Position numbers and translations under genes: made by a program
Source of the DNA: Abditibacterium sp.
Lineage (GTDB): Bacteria > Armatimonadota > Abditibacteriia > Abditibacteriales > Abditibacteriaceae
Direction: 5' to 3'
DNA: 64,000 bases
Assembly: GCA_030448265.1 (NCBI GenBank)
Contig: JAUJNG010000006.1
Span: forward strand, 1-64,000
Part shown: positions 25,575 through 34,809 of the stretch, one piece after another
How positions within the stretch are numbered: the first letter of the stretch is position 1
Layout: each line of letters opens with the position of its first letter
The notes under the pieces: generated by a model
What the model was told of the DNA's origin: nothing
Database searches by the model: none
The model's input: the letters and a program-made list of their open reading frames with translations, nothing else

Positions 25575-27557
25575 ATGAATTCTTCGCTCGTTTCTTCCGC
25601 GTTCAGCCCCGCTGATTTCAGTGCTTGGACTCGCATCACGCTCGCCATCCTGGCGGCGCCGACTCTGGCAGCGCTGCAAAAAGCCGCGCTTGAGGGCGCG
25701 CTCGAAGTCTCGGGAGCCGCCGCCGGTGCCATCACGCTGTGGCGCGATGAAACCGAAGCCGGCGAGGGCGTTCCTCCGCTTCAAATTCCCGCCGACCTCA
25801 AATTCAACGGCGCGCGCCAGCGCGAGTGGAATCTGGCCTGGGAAGGCAACGTTTTAGGGCGCCTCAGCCTGGTGTGGCCCGATGGCGGCGACGCGGCCTC
25901 GGTCGCGGCTTTATGCGAGCAGATCGCGGCGGTGACGGCCAAAACGCGGATGTTCGAGCAGTTGCAGCACATCAAGCGCGAGTGGCAGGCGATGCTCGAC
26001 GGCATGATCGACGGGGTTTACGTTTGCGATGCCGAGGGCGTGATTTTGCGCGCCAACCGCGCTCTGGCGATGATGCTGGGCCTGGAAATCGCCGAAGTTC
26101 TGGGCCACAAGCGCGACGCATTGTGGAGCCGTTTGCCGGAATACACGATTTTGCGGCCCTGGCAGACCCTGGAAATCGCGCCCTCGCATCTGGCGCCCCA
26201 AATCACCGAGTTTCGCTGTGGTCGCCCCGACCGCGTGTTCGTCGAAATGGCGTTTGAACTGCGTTCTGCGGGGACTTCGCTGGACAGCGATGTCCCCAGA
26301 AATGGCTCCAACGAGTTCACCTCCAGCGAAAGCGGGCGCCGGCTGTGCGTTTTGCACGATGTGACCGAAAGCCGCCGCTTGCAGGAGCAGCTGCTGCAAA
26401 GCGAAAAACTCGCCGCGCTGGGCGAACTCACTTCGGGTGTGGCGCACGAACTCAACAATCCCCTCGCGACCGTGGTGGGTTACGCGGAACTGCTCGATCT
26501 CGACCGCAACCTGCCGGAGAACGTGCGCCGCAAAGTGACCACCATCCATCAGGAAGCGACGCGCGCTTCGCATATCGTGCAGAATTTGCTCGCTTATGCG
26601 CGGCGGTCTTCGCCGGAAAAAGACTTTTTTTCGGTGAGCGAGGTTTTGCAGGCCGCCGTCGAAATGCGCCGCTACCAGCTACAGACCGACGATGTGCGGA
26701 TCTTGACGGATTTCTCGGCCTCTGTGCCGCAAATTTGGGGCGATGCGCTGCAATTGCAGCAGGTGTTTTTCAACATCATCTCCAACGCAGTTCAAGCCGC
26801 GCACGCCTGGCGCGGGAGCGGCGAAATTCGCCTCTCGACGCACGCCACCACCATGAGCGGCGCACCGGCAGTGCGCATCGTCATCGAAGACAACGGGCCT
26901 GGCATCGCGCCCGAACATCTGCGCCGCGTTTTCGACCCGTTTTTCACCACCAAACCGACCGGCGAAGGCACGGGTTTGGGGATGAGCATCGCGCTGCGCA
27001 TCGTGTCCAACCACGAGGGCCTCATCTGGGCCGAAAGCCGTCTGGGGCACGGCGCGCGCTTCGTGATCGAATTGCCTGGCGCGGTGGGAACCGAATCGTT
27101 CGTCGCGCAAACCCCAACCCAGTCGCTTGCGCCCCAGCAAAGTCAAAGCGAGGGCAGTCGCATTTTAGTTATTGATGATGAAGAGCCGGTGGTAATGTTG
27201 ATTTCCGAGATTCTGGGGCTTGATGGCCATCAGATCACGCCCGCGTTTAACGGCGCCGAGGCCCTGGCGCTCCTCAAAGCTGGCGATTACGACCTGATTT
27301 TGTCGGATGTGCGTATGCCCGCCGTCGGCGGACCGACCTTTTTCGAGATTTTGCAAACCACGCGGCCCGATTTACTGCCCAAAGTCATTTTCGTGACGGG
27401 CGACACCATGAGCCACTCCACTCAGGAATTCTTGCAGCGCGCCGCGCGCCCCGTTTTGCCCAAACCCTTCGATCCCGAACGCCTGCGCGCCATGGTTGCG
27501 GATAATTTGCGAGCGACTTCAGCAGAGGAGCGGAGGAGCGGAGGAGCGGAGGAGTAG
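25575..27557 (+). CDS. hybrid sensor histidine kinase with PAS and C-terminal receiver
   Basis: 660 aa from ATG 25575. No transmembrane segment, so a cytoplasmic sensor. The N-terminal ~120 residues look GAF-like but are not assigned with certainty. A PAS domain follows (about 138-260, VYVCDAEGVILRANRALAMMLG), then HisKA with His291 in GVAHELNNPLATVVGYAELL, HATPase with NIISNAVQAA, DNGPGIAPEHL and GTGLGMSIA, and a receiver domain with phospho-acceptor Asp578 (LILSDVRMP) and Lys in LPKPF. The last ~15 residues (EERRSGGAEE) are encoded by a GGAGGAGC repeat arm. The output partner is unknown. Confidence 0.92.
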   Translation: MNSSLVSSAFSPADFSAWTRITLAILAAPTLAALQKAALEGALEVSGAAAGAITLWRDETEAGEGVPPLQIPADLKFNGARQREWNLAWEGNVLGRLSLVWPDGGDAASVAALCEQIAAVTAKTRMFEQLQHIKREWQAMLDGMIDGVYVCDAEGVILRANRALAMMLGLEIAEVLGHKRDALWSRLPEYTILRPWQTLEIAPSHLAPQITEFRCGRPDRVFVEMAFELRSAGTSLDSDVPRNGSNEFTSSESGRRLCVLHDVTESRRLQEQLLQSEKLAALGELTSGVAHELNNPLATVVGYAELLDLDRNLPENVRRKVTTIHQEATRASHIVQNLLAYARRSSPEKDFFSVSEVLQAAVEMRRYQLQTDDVRILTDFSASVPQIWGDALQLQQVFFNIISNAVQAAHAWRGSGEIRLSTHATTMSGAPAVRIVIEDNGPGIAPEHLRRVFDPFFTTKPTGEGTGLGMSIALRIVSNHEGLIWAESRLGHGARFVIELPGAVGTESFVAQTPTQSLAPQQSQSEGSRILVIDDEEPVVMLISEILGLDGHQITPAFNGAEALALLKAGDYDLILSDVRMPAVGGPTFFEILQTTRPDLLPKVIFVTGDTMSHSTQEFLQRAARPVLPKPFDPERLRAMVADNLRATSAEERRSGGAEE

Positions 27558-27637
27558 GGAAGTTAGCACAAAAATTACGTTGTTTTCGCTCCAACACCCT
27601 TTTCTCCTCTGCTCCTCCGCTCCTCTGCTGGAAACTA
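27520..27637. repeat. GCGGAGGAGCGGAGGAG hairpin repeat
   Basis: AGCAGAGGAGCGGAGGAGCG at about 27522-27556 pairs with CTCCTCTGCTCCTCCGCTCC at about 27602-27630. The left arm is coding (kinase C-terminus) and the right arm ends against the convergent tpx stop codon. Confidence 0.75.
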
Positions 27638-28141
27638 CGCCAGTTCGCGCGCTTTTTGCAGCACTTCTTCGTAATTCGGCTCCTGGGAGATTTCGGCGAC
27701 GAGTTGGAAGTAGGCAATTTTGCCGTTCTGGTCGATGATCATCACCGAGCGCGCCAGAGTTCCCATGTCGTGAATGTAAAGCCCGTAATCGTGGCCGAAG
27801 GTGTTGCCTTTGTAATCGGACAGCAGCTTCATTTTCTCCACGCCCTCGGTTCCGCACCAGCGATTTTGCGCGAAAGGCGTATCGACGCTGATGGTGTAGC
27901 CGACAACAGAATCGGGCAGCTTGTCCAGTTCTGAGTTGAACCGTTTGGTGGACACGGCGCAAACACCCGTGTCGATGGACGGCACAATCGAGATGACGCG
28001 CACTTTGCCGCTCGAGTCGGCCAGTTTGACCGGCGCCATGTCGTTGCCGACGAGTTCGAATTCGGGCGCGGTATCGCCAACTTGGGGCGGAGTGCCCGAA
28101 AGGGCAATCGGATTGCCCTTGAGTGTGACCGTAGTGGCCAT
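27635..28141 (-). CDS. tpx: thiol peroxidase
   Basis: 168 aa from ATG 28141 with GAGGAG upstream; the 40 extra residues in frame upstream are not Tpx-like. Atypical 2-Cys peroxiredoxin that reduces peroxides with thioredoxin. The peroxidatic Cys is in SIDTGVCAVSTKRFN and the resolving Cys in QNRWCGTEGVEKM. Length and order match the family. It is convergent with the hybrid kinase. Confidence 0.94.
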   Translation of the reverse strand: MATTVTLKGNPIALSGTPPQVGDTAPEFELVGNDMAPVKLADSSGKVRVISIVPSIDTGVCAVSTKRFNSELDKLPDSVVGYTISVDTPFAQNRWCGTEGVEKMKLLSDYKGNTFGHDYGLYIHDMGTLARSVMIIDQNGKIAYFQLVAEISQEPNYEEVLQKARELA

Positions 28142-28267
28142 AGCTATTTGCTCTCCTCGCGATGGGAATTTTGACGGCGGGTCACTGTTGCGGTGCGCGC
28201 CGGAATCGCGACGGGGCGCAAAAGCGACGCCACACTTTGGCACCCCCAACGGCAGGAGCATTCGTTA

Positions 28268-28367
28268 AAAAACCACAGAGACACAGAGGCACGGAGAAAA
28301 GAAGGGAAGTTGACCACACCTTGCCCGCCCTCTGTTTCTCCGTGCCTCTGTGTCTCTGTGGTTTTAA
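28268..28367. repeat. palindromic repeat family B, copy 3
   Basis: AAACCACAGAGACACAGAGGC and its complement enclose about 45 nt. It separates the divergent tpx and epimerase genes. Confidence 0.85.
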
Positions 28368-28449
28368 ACCGAATTGGATGACACCGACCTCGCTTTGATT
28401 TGACGCCGCGCCGGAGGTGCCGCAAAATTGCGAGGGCAAGAGGATTTCT

Positions 28450-29403
28450 ATGAAAGTTTTGGTGACCGGCGCGGCGGGCTTTGTTGGCTCTCGATTGAGC
28501 AAGGCGCTCGTAGCGCGCGGCGATGTTGTGGTGGGCTTCGACAATTTCGACCCGTATTATGAAATCGCGCACAAAGACCGTCACCTGAGCGATCTGGAAT
28601 CGCAAAATGGCTTTCGCATGGTGCGCGGCGATTTGAGCGATGCGAGCGCTCTGCGTGAACTTTTTGAACGCGAAAATTTCGGTGCAGTCGCGCATATCGC
28701 GGCGATGGCGGCGGTGCGCTACAGCGTGCAGTTTCCCCTGATTTACGGGCAGGTCAACGTGCAGGGAACGGCCAATTTGCTCGATGCGGCGCGCCTCACC
28801 AGCGGGCCGCGCTGCGTTTTGGCTTCCACAGGCTCGGTTTACGGCCGCGACACTCCCGTGCCCTTCAGCGAGGCAGCGCCCGCCGTTTCGCCCCTGGCGC
28901 CTTATCCGGCCTCCAAGCGCGCGATGGAGCTTTTCGCCCATTCGTTTTCCCATCTCTACGGCCAGCGCACCACGATTTTGCGCCTCTTCAACGTTTACGG
29001 CCCGCACGGGCGCCCCGATATGATGCCCTGGCAGTGGGCGCAGAAAATCGCGCGCGGCGAGCCGATCACGCTTTTCAACGGCGGCCACATGAAGCGCGAC
29101 TGGACGTATATCGACGACATCGTGAGCGGCTTCACGGCGGCGCTCGATGCCGATCTGGAATGGGAAATCGTCAATCTGGGCTGCGGGCAGTCGGTCGAAA
29201 ATCTGCGTTTCGTGCGAATTTTGGAAGGCTTGCTGCAACGTCAGGCCGCGATTATCGAGGCGCCGTGCCCGCCCTCGGAGCCGCTCGAAACTTTCGCCGA
29301 CATTTCCAAAGCGCGGCGCTTGCTGGGATACGAGCCCCAAACCGAAGTGGAGGCGGGACTGAAACACTTCGTGACGTGGATGAAAGGGGAAAACCTGCTT
29401 TGA
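28450..29403 (+). CDS. NAD-dependent epimerase, UDP-glucuronate 4-epimerase type
   Basis: 317 aa from ATG 28450 with GAGG upstream. Extended short-chain dehydrogenase: NAD motif GAAGFVGS, catalytic Tyr and Lys in YPASKRAME, Ser/Thr in ASTGSVYG. The FDNFDPYYEIAHKDRHL segment after the first strand is typical of UDP-glucuronate 4-epimerases and close relatives. Probably supplies a nucleotide sugar for envelope polysaccharide. No glycosyltransferases are adjacent. Confidence 0.88.
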   Translation: MKVLVTGAAGFVGSRLSKALVARGDVVVGFDNFDPYYEIAHKDRHLSDLESQNGFRMVRGDLSDASALRELFERENFGAVAHIAAMAAVRYSVQFPLIYGQVNVQGTANLLDAARLTSGPRCVLASTGSVYGRDTPVPFSEAAPAVSPLAPYPASKRAMELFAHSFSHLYGQRTTILRLFNVYGPHGRPDMMPWQWAQKIARGEPITLFNGGHMKRDWTYIDDIVSGFTAALDADLEWEIVNLGCGQSVENLRFVRILEGLLQRQAAIIEAPCPPSEPLETFADISKARRLLGYEPQTEVEAGLKHFVTWMKGENLL

Positions 29404-29439
29404 AGTGGAAATTTGTGATGCTTTTACGTTGATGCATCT

Positions 29440-30867
29440 TTAGGACTGGACGTTTTGCTTCCAGCTTCTCAAATCATTTTGCAATTGCGCTCCAATCTCA
29501 CGGTAATCAGGATGTTGCCACAGATTTTTTAACTCGTGCGGATCGCCCGCGAGGTCGTATAACTCGCAATTTTGGTCGTCTTCCACGAACTTCCACCGGT
29601 GAGTGCGTGTCATGCGGATGCGGCCCGCCAGAGACACCGGATTGCCTTCCCAGGGCAGACGAGCATCGTTAGGGTTGGGAAACATCCCCGCTTCCCATCT
29701 CGCTTCGGCGACTCGGCGCGGAGTGTAAGGCTCGCCTGGAATGCCGTATTCGCTAAACGCGGCGGGACGGATCGGCTCCGTTTTGCCCCCCAGCAAAAAC
29801 GGCCCAAGGTCGGTGCCATCCACTTCGGGAGGACAAGCACTTCCGGCCAGAGCTAAAAAGGTGGGCAGTAGATCGATGTGGGAGGCGAACCGGTCATCGC
29901 GCTGGTTCTCCACAATGGTGCCTGGCCAGCGAAAAATGAGGGGCACTCTCACCAAATCATCATAAAGGGCAGGACTTTTGGTGATCAAGCCATGATTCCC
30001 CATATAATCGCCGTGATCGCTGGTGAAAACGACGAGCGTGTTTTCGGTCAGCCCTCGCCGGTCGAGTTCGTCCAGCACCAGGCCGATTTCGGCATCGATT
30101 TGAGAAATCATCGCGTAATACACCCGACGCATCCTCTCCACCTGCTGTGGCGTGAAAGGCAGGATGGCATCGTTGTTCGCCTGATGAAACCACTGACGAA
30201 ACGGCTTTCCTGCGCCTTGCAGCCCTTCCGGTTCCACGATGGGCGGCGGCAGGGGCGCGTTTTCATAGCGGCTAAAAAACGGTTCGGGCGCCCAGAAGGG
30301 CGTGTGCGGGTGATGGTAGGAGAGCCACAAAAAGAAGGGACGCTCATCGCCGGACGAGAGGAATTCCAGCGCCGCCGCAGTTTTGCCGCGTTCGGGATCG
30401 GCTTCGGCTCCGCCTGGCACCGCCGTTTCGCTCAGGCGCGGGCAGCGCACTTTCCCGACTTCGGTTTTCCATTTTTCGCGAGCCTGAAGCGCTGCGGGGG
30501 AAGCGGGTGGGGTTGGATCTTCGCGCCAGAAATCCCAATCCTTTTCTGCCAGAAAAGTGTGATTCTTGCCGACATGACCGGCGCGGTATCCGGCGCGGCG
30601 CAGCAGTGTCGGAAGATCGAACGACGGCCTCGGCCCTGGATGGTGATTGGAAAAGCAGCCGTGAGTTGTCGTCCACTGTCCGGTGTGCAGGCTCCAGCGC
30701 GCCGCCATGCACACCGGCGAAGGCGTGGTGGCGTGGGTGAAACTCCAGCCTTCGCGCACCAAACGATCCAGATGAGGCGTATCAATCAACGGGTTCCCCA
30801 GGGCCGCGATGGTATCGAAACGCTGCTGGTCGGTGTAGATGAGTAGGATATTGGGCAGGGGCGCCAT
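29440..30867 (-). CDS. sulfatase (alkaline phosphatase superfamily)
   Basis: 475 aa from ATG 30867 with CGGAG upstream. N-terminal metal site NILLIYTDQQRFD, catalytic Cys53 in SPVCMAARWSLHTG, and VVFTSDHGDYMGNHG. The formylglycine motif reads CxAxR instead of the usual CxPxR, a known variant handled by anaerobic-type maturases. No signal peptide is seen, unlike most polysaccharide sulfatases, so it may act in the cytoplasm or periplasm by another route. Substrate unknown; no maturase is in the window. Confidence 0.88.
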   Translation of the reverse strand: MAPLPNILLIYTDQQRFDTIAALGNPLIDTPHLDRLVREGWSFTHATTPSPVCMAARWSLHTGQWTTTHGCFSNHHPGPRPSFDLPTLLRRAGYRAGHVGKNHTFLAEKDWDFWREDPTPPASPAALQAREKWKTEVGKVRCPRLSETAVPGGAEADPERGKTAAALEFLSSGDERPFFLWLSYHHPHTPFWAPEPFFSRYENAPLPPPIVEPEGLQGAGKPFRQWFHQANNDAILPFTPQQVERMRRVYYAMISQIDAEIGLVLDELDRRGLTENTLVVFTSDHGDYMGNHGLITKSPALYDDLVRVPLIFRWPGTIVENQRDDRFASHIDLLPTFLALAGSACPPEVDGTDLGPFLLGGKTEPIRPAAFSEYGIPGEPYTPRRVAEARWEAGMFPNPNDARLPWEGNPVSLAGRIRMTRTHRWKFVEDDQNCELYDLAGDPHELKNLWQHPDYREIGAQLQNDLRSWKQNVQS

Positions 30868-31023
30868 TGAAAACTCCGCAATGCAATCTACCCATTTGGG
30901 CAAACGCGACGCAACCAGGCTCCTGGCGCTGATCACGCCTTACTCCCATAGACGAAACTGCGAATTTCTGTTAAAATTCGAGCGGCGATTTTTCACATTT
31001 CGTTTCGTTGGAGCCTTCACTCT
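30868..31023. promoter_or_regulatory. divergent intergenic region, sulfatase and HEAT-repeat gene
   Basis: 156 nt between divergent starts. TGTTAAAAT near 30970 could be an extended -10 for the plus-strand gene, and GGAG at about 31010 is its ribosome-binding site. No palindromic operator is obvious. Confidence 0.3.
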
Positions 31024-32721
31024 ATGCCCGCCAATTCCCCGTCCGAGTCCGCAACACTTCCAAGCCCCGCTTCGACCTCCCAAGCCAAGGGTGAAAAAAA
31101 TTCTCCCCAATCCACCAAAGAAGCCCGCGTCACCGAACTTCTGACCGAACTCGACGGCAAAAGCGAAACCACGCAGCGTCCGGTCATCGACGAAATCGTG
31201 GCGATGGGGCCGGTAGCCATCAAACCTCTGGCCCGCGCGTTGGGGTCGGGCGCCAGTTTTCAAGTCCGCATGGCTTCGGCGACGGGCTTGGGCGAACTGG
31301 GCGACCCCAGTTGCGTGGCGCCGCTCGTGATGGCGCTGGCCGATTCGAGCCTCAACGTGCAGCGCGCCGCCGTCCATGCGCTCTCGCTGCTGGGTGAACC
31401 TGCCGTCGCGCCGCTTCTCGAATCCATCAATTCGCCGGAAGACTCGGTGCGCCGTTGGAGCGCCGAAGTTTTGGGTAAGCTGGGCCGCAAAGAAGTCGCC
31501 GACGTTCTCATCGCCAAGCTGCCCGAAGAAGTCATCGACGTGCAAAAATCGCTCGTCATCGCGCTGGGCGAACTGCGCGACACCAAAGCGACGCCGGTTC
31601 TGCTGCCTTTTCTCGACAATGAAAACGTCGATCTGGTGCGTCACGCCGCCGAAGCGCTGGGACGCATTGGTGATGCGCGCGCCATCGACCCGCTCATCAA
31701 ATGCCTCGATTCTCCCTCGATTGACGTGCGAAAAGTGGTGGCGTCAGCTCTGGTTGATATTGGCGCGCAATCGGTTCCCGCGCTCACCGTCGCGCTGCGC
31801 CATCCCAATCACAACGTGCGGATGTGGGTCGCCGAAGCGCTGGGTTCGCTCAAGGATAAAGGCGCGGTTGACGCTTTGATTAAGGCGCTCAAAGATGAAA
31901 ACGTGCGCGTGCGGCGCTACGCCGCGCTCGCGTTGGGCGAAATCGGCGACCCGCGCGCCGCCAAAAGCCTGCAAATTCTGCTCACCGATCCGGTTCAGGA
32001 CGTGCGCTATTCGGCGGTCAAAGCCGTCGCCGACATCGGCGGCAAAGCCTCGCTCCAGCCACTCACGACGGCGCTGCACGATCCCGACTGGGTGGTTCGC
32101 CTCGCGGCGGCCAAAGGCCTGGGCCAGCTCAACGACAAAGCGGCGGTTCCGGCGCTGTGCGAGGCGCTCAAGGACTCAGAGTGGAGCGTGCGCTATCACG
32201 CGGCGCTTTCGCTGGGCGATTTGAGCGACCTTTCGGCAGTGATTCCGCTCATCAAGGCGCTCAAAGACCCGCGCGAAGGCGTGCGGCGCGGCGTGGTCGA
32301 GTCGCTGGGTCGTCTGGGCGACCGGCGCGCCGTCGCCGCACTCGAACGGCAGCGCAAAAGCGAGGAAACCGACAGCAAACTCGTGGTGGCGATGATCGAC
32401 ATGGTGCTGCCAGGTCTGCGTCGCGGGCGCAAGTTCGAGCCGCGCCCCGACCAGCGCCTCACGCCGCAGCCGATTATCAATACCGCGACCATCAAGCCCA
32501 AAGCGGCGATTCTGGCGGCGCAGGAAAACGCGGCGCGCATCGCCGCCGAAGCGGCGGCGGCGGCCAACCTCGAAGACGAACTTCCCGATGGCGAAATCGA
32601 CGTGGCTGGTCTGGCCGTCGATGCGCCCGCCGATGCGGAACTCGTGGTGGCGGCGCTGGGCGATGTCGATTTGTCGGACGATTTAGGCGCCGATCTGGGC
32701 GATGTGGCGGAAGCGATTTAG
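31024..32721 (+). CDS. HEAT-repeat (PBS-lyase-like) protein
   Basis: 565 aa. After a Ser/Pro-rich N-terminus (about 35 residues) the protein is a solenoid of about 12-13 HEAT-like repeats of ~31 residues, each with a pattern like VRxxAAxALGxIGDxxAVxPLIxAL. The C-terminal ~110 residues are Ala- and Asp-rich and acidic. No enzymatic motif or signal peptide. Such proteins act as protein-protein scaffolds; partner unknown. The regularity suggests expansion by duplication. Confidence 0.88.
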   Translation: MPANSPSESATLPSPASTSQAKGEKNSPQSTKEARVTELLTELDGKSETTQRPVIDEIVAMGPVAIKPLARALGSGASFQVRMASATGLGELGDPSCVAPLVMALADSSLNVQRAAVHALSLLGEPAVAPLLESINSPEDSVRRWSAEVLGKLGRKEVADVLIAKLPEEVIDVQKSLVIALGELRDTKATPVLLPFLDNENVDLVRHAAEALGRIGDARAIDPLIKCLDSPSIDVRKVVASALVDIGAQSVPALTVALRHPNHNVRMWVAEALGSLKDKGAVDALIKALKDENVRVRRYAALALGEIGDPRAAKSLQILLTDPVQDVRYSAVKAVADIGGKASLQPLTTALHDPDWVVRLAAAKGLGQLNDKAAVPALCEALKDSEWSVRYHAALSLGDLSDLSAVIPLIKALKDPREGVRRGVVESLGRLGDRRAVAALERQRKSEETDSKLVVAMIDMVLPGLRRGRKFEPRPDQRLTPQPIINTATIKPKAAILAAQENAARIAAEAAAAANLEDELPDGEIDVAGLAVDAPADAELVVAALGDVDLSDDLGADLGDVAEAI

Positions 32722-32723
32722 GA

Positions 32724-32880
32724 TGTTGTCCTGGAAGTGCCCGTAGGGGCGTAGCGAGCTACGCCCAGAACATTTGGGCCTACGTCCAATGAAGGACTTT
32801 CCAAGGCGCAGGGCGTAGCACGCTGCGCCCCTGCGGGCACTTCCAAAACACATTAAGAAGCGGCGAATCGATTCGCTGCC
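32724..32880. repeat. inverted repeat plus small palindrome before smpB
   Basis: TGTTGTCCTGGAAGTGCCCG near 32724 pairs with a right arm ending GGGCACTTCCAAAACACA near 32852; inner arms carry GGGGCGTAGC and complement. A mini-palindrome GCGGCGAATCGATTCGCTGC (32860-32879) resembles fused ends of family A. Confidence 0.7.
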
Positions 32881-32889
32881 AAAGAAATC

Positions 32890-33369
32890 ATGGCGCAAAA
32901 GAAAAAGAAGCTGTTGGGTGATGAAACCGTCGCGCAAAACCGGCGCGCGCGCCACGATTACGAAATCTCCGATTCGCTCGAAGCCGGTCTGGTGTTGACC
33001 GGAACTGAAGTCAAAAGTCTGCGGGACGGCGGCGCGCAGATCGCCGAATCATATGCCAGCGTCGAGGCGGGGCCGCGCAAACTGCCCGAAATCTGGGTGC
33101 ATGGCCTCTACATTCCGCCCTACGGCCCCGCGACCTACAACAACGTCGAGCCGCGCCGCAAGCGCAAACTGCTCTTACATCGCGCGCAAATCAACAAACT
33201 CATCGGCCAGACCGCGCAAAAGGGCTACACCCTGGTGCCGCTCAAACTCTATTTCGCGCGCGGGCGGGCCAAACTGGAAATCGGACTCGCCAAAGGGCGC
33301 CCCAAACACGACAAGCGCCGCGCCATCGCCGAACGCGAAGTTAAGCGTGATATGGAGCGTGAACGCTGA
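32890..33369 (+). CDS. smpB: SsrA-binding protein
   Basis: 159 aa. Binds tmRNA for rescue of stalled ribosomes. Conserved [29 protein letters not shown], then [28 protein letters not shown] and the basic C-terminal [25 protein letters not shown] tail expected to form the helix in the mRNA channel. The tmRNA gene is not seen nearby. Confidence 0.96.
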   Translation: MAQKKKKLLGDETVAQNRRARHDYEISDSLEAGLVLTGTEVKSLRDGGAQIAESYASVEAGPRKLPEIWVHGLYIPPYGPATYNNVEPRRKRKLLLHRAQINKLIGQTAQKGYTLVPLKLYFARGRAKLEIGLAKGRPKHDKRRAIAEREVKRDMERER

Positions 33370-33459
33370 GGTTTCCGGTGTCGCAACCGAACTGTTTGGT
33401 GTCCGCGAAGGCGAACAGTTGAAGGCAGCCCGCCCTTTCAATAGCGGTGTTTTTTTATC

Positions 33460-34809
33460 ATGTTCACCCAGCGCGCGGCACTTTTGGGGTTTGTGGCGTT
33501 TTGTTTTTACCTGATCGGCGTGGTGAATTCGCTGCCGAGCTTTTATTACGTCCTCACCTGGCTGGTCATCGGCGTTTTGGGCGCGTCGCTGGGCATCGCG
33601 CTGCTTTCGCTGATCGGCTTGAAATGCGACCTGAAAATCGCGCGCGCGCGCGCCTCGGCCTCGTTCGCTTCGCACGATGGCGCGGCGCCCAGTCTGGCGG
33701 CGGCGCTTTCCAATAGCGGCACGCTCAGCAAAACCAGCGTCGTGCTCGAAATCGCCCTGCGCGATGACCACAACCGGCTCTGGCTCGAACGTTTTTTGCT
33801 CGCCGCCATTCCTTCGGGCGCGGCCATCGAAGCCAATCTGCCTCTGGTCCAGTTGAAACGAGGCCACTATCGTCTCGAAGAGGCGCGCCTGCGCGGGTCG
33901 GACGTTCTGGGTTTGTTTCACACCCAGAAAAGCCTCCCCTGGGGCGAGATGGCGCATCAGGAAATCTTCGTCGGGCCGCCCATCGTGCGCGTCGAAAACC
34001 GGCATCACGGCGGAGGCGGCCAGCGAAGCGGTTCGCAGCGCGCCATTCAGTCGGGGCGCAGCGACGAACTGCGCGGCACGCGCCCCTACGCCCCTGGCGA
34101 CGATTTGCGCCACGTTCACTGGAAATCGAGCGCGCGGGCCGGAGATTTGGTGGTCAAAGAGTTCGAGCAGGCGGGCCGCGACACGCCGCTTGTGCTGTGG
34201 GACGGCGCCGCCGCAACCACCTGGGGCGCGCGCGAGTGGGATTCGACAGAGTGGAGCCTCATCGGATGCGCTTCGCTGTGCCAGAGCCTGCTGGCGCGCG
34301 GGGTGCCGTGCGATTTCGCGCGTTTGGACGCGGCGCCGCTTCTGGTCGAAGCGCGCGCTCTGGTGGGCGGCGAACTGCCATCGCCCCTCACCGATGCTCT
34401 GGCCCGCGCGCGTGCCGAGCGCTCGATTTCGCTCCACGAGGCGCTGCAACAATTGCCCGCTCTGAGCACGCGCTTCTACTCGACGGTTTTTTTGGTTTCA
34501 GCCTCACTTTCGCCTGATGTAATGCAAAACGCGCAGTTCTGGCGGCAGCGCGGCACGCGCGTGCGCGTTTTACTGGTGGACGGCGCCTCGCTGGGCGCGC
34601 GCAGCGGCGAACGCCGCTTTCGCAAAAACAACGGGCGTTTTCCAGTCCAGACCGAGGGGGCCAAATCCATCGCCGTGAGGTCGGACAATTACGACGAACA
34701 AGCGGCCCAACTGCGCCGCCACGACGCTTCGGTGGTGCAGGTTCGAGCCAAACCGACCGATCAATCGCCGCAAACCGTGCTTCACGCCGCGTTGCAGGAA
34801 CTTTTTTGA
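33460..34809 (+). CDS. DUF58 domain membrane protein
   Basis: 449 aa. Two N-terminal transmembrane helices (about residues 9-50), then a beta region and the DUF58 signature RPYAPGDDLRHVHWKSSARAGDLVVKEFE, followed by a VWA-like C-terminal part. DUF58 proteins usually act with MoxR ATPases and transglutaminase-like proteins in envelope assembly. It overlaps the next gene by 4 nt. The MoxR gene is instead at 42.7 kb. Confidence 0.85.
   Translation: MFTQRAALLGFVAFCFYLIGVVNSLPSFYYVLTWLVIGVLGASLGIALLSLIGLKCDLKIARARASASFASHDGAAPSLAAALSNSGTLSKTSVVLEIALRDDHNRLWLERFLLAAIPSGAAIEANLPLVQLKRGHYRLEEARLRGSDVLGLFHTQKSLPWGEMAHQEIFVGPPIVRVENRHHGGGGQRSGSQRAIQSGRSDELRGTRPYAPGDDLRHVHWKSSARAGDLVVKEFEQAGRDTPLVLWDGAAATTWGAREWDSTEWSLIGCASLCQSLLARGVPCDFARLDAAPLLVEARALVGGELPSPLTDALARARAERSISLHEALQQLPALSTRFYSTVFLVSASLSPDVMQNAQFWRQRGTRVRVLLVDGASLGARSGERRFRKNNGRFPVQTEGAKSIAVRSDNYDEQAAQLRRHDASVVQVRAKPTDQSPQTVLHAALQELF

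Noticed and set aside
27385-27717. Minus-strand frame over the kinase end and tpx 3' end
   Set aside because: Crosses the GGAGGAGC repeat and the tpx terminus; shadow of two supported genes.
32722-33459. Search for tmRNA (ssrA) next to smpB
   Set aside because: Flanking sequence is repeat or short intergenic DNA with no tRNA-like ends.
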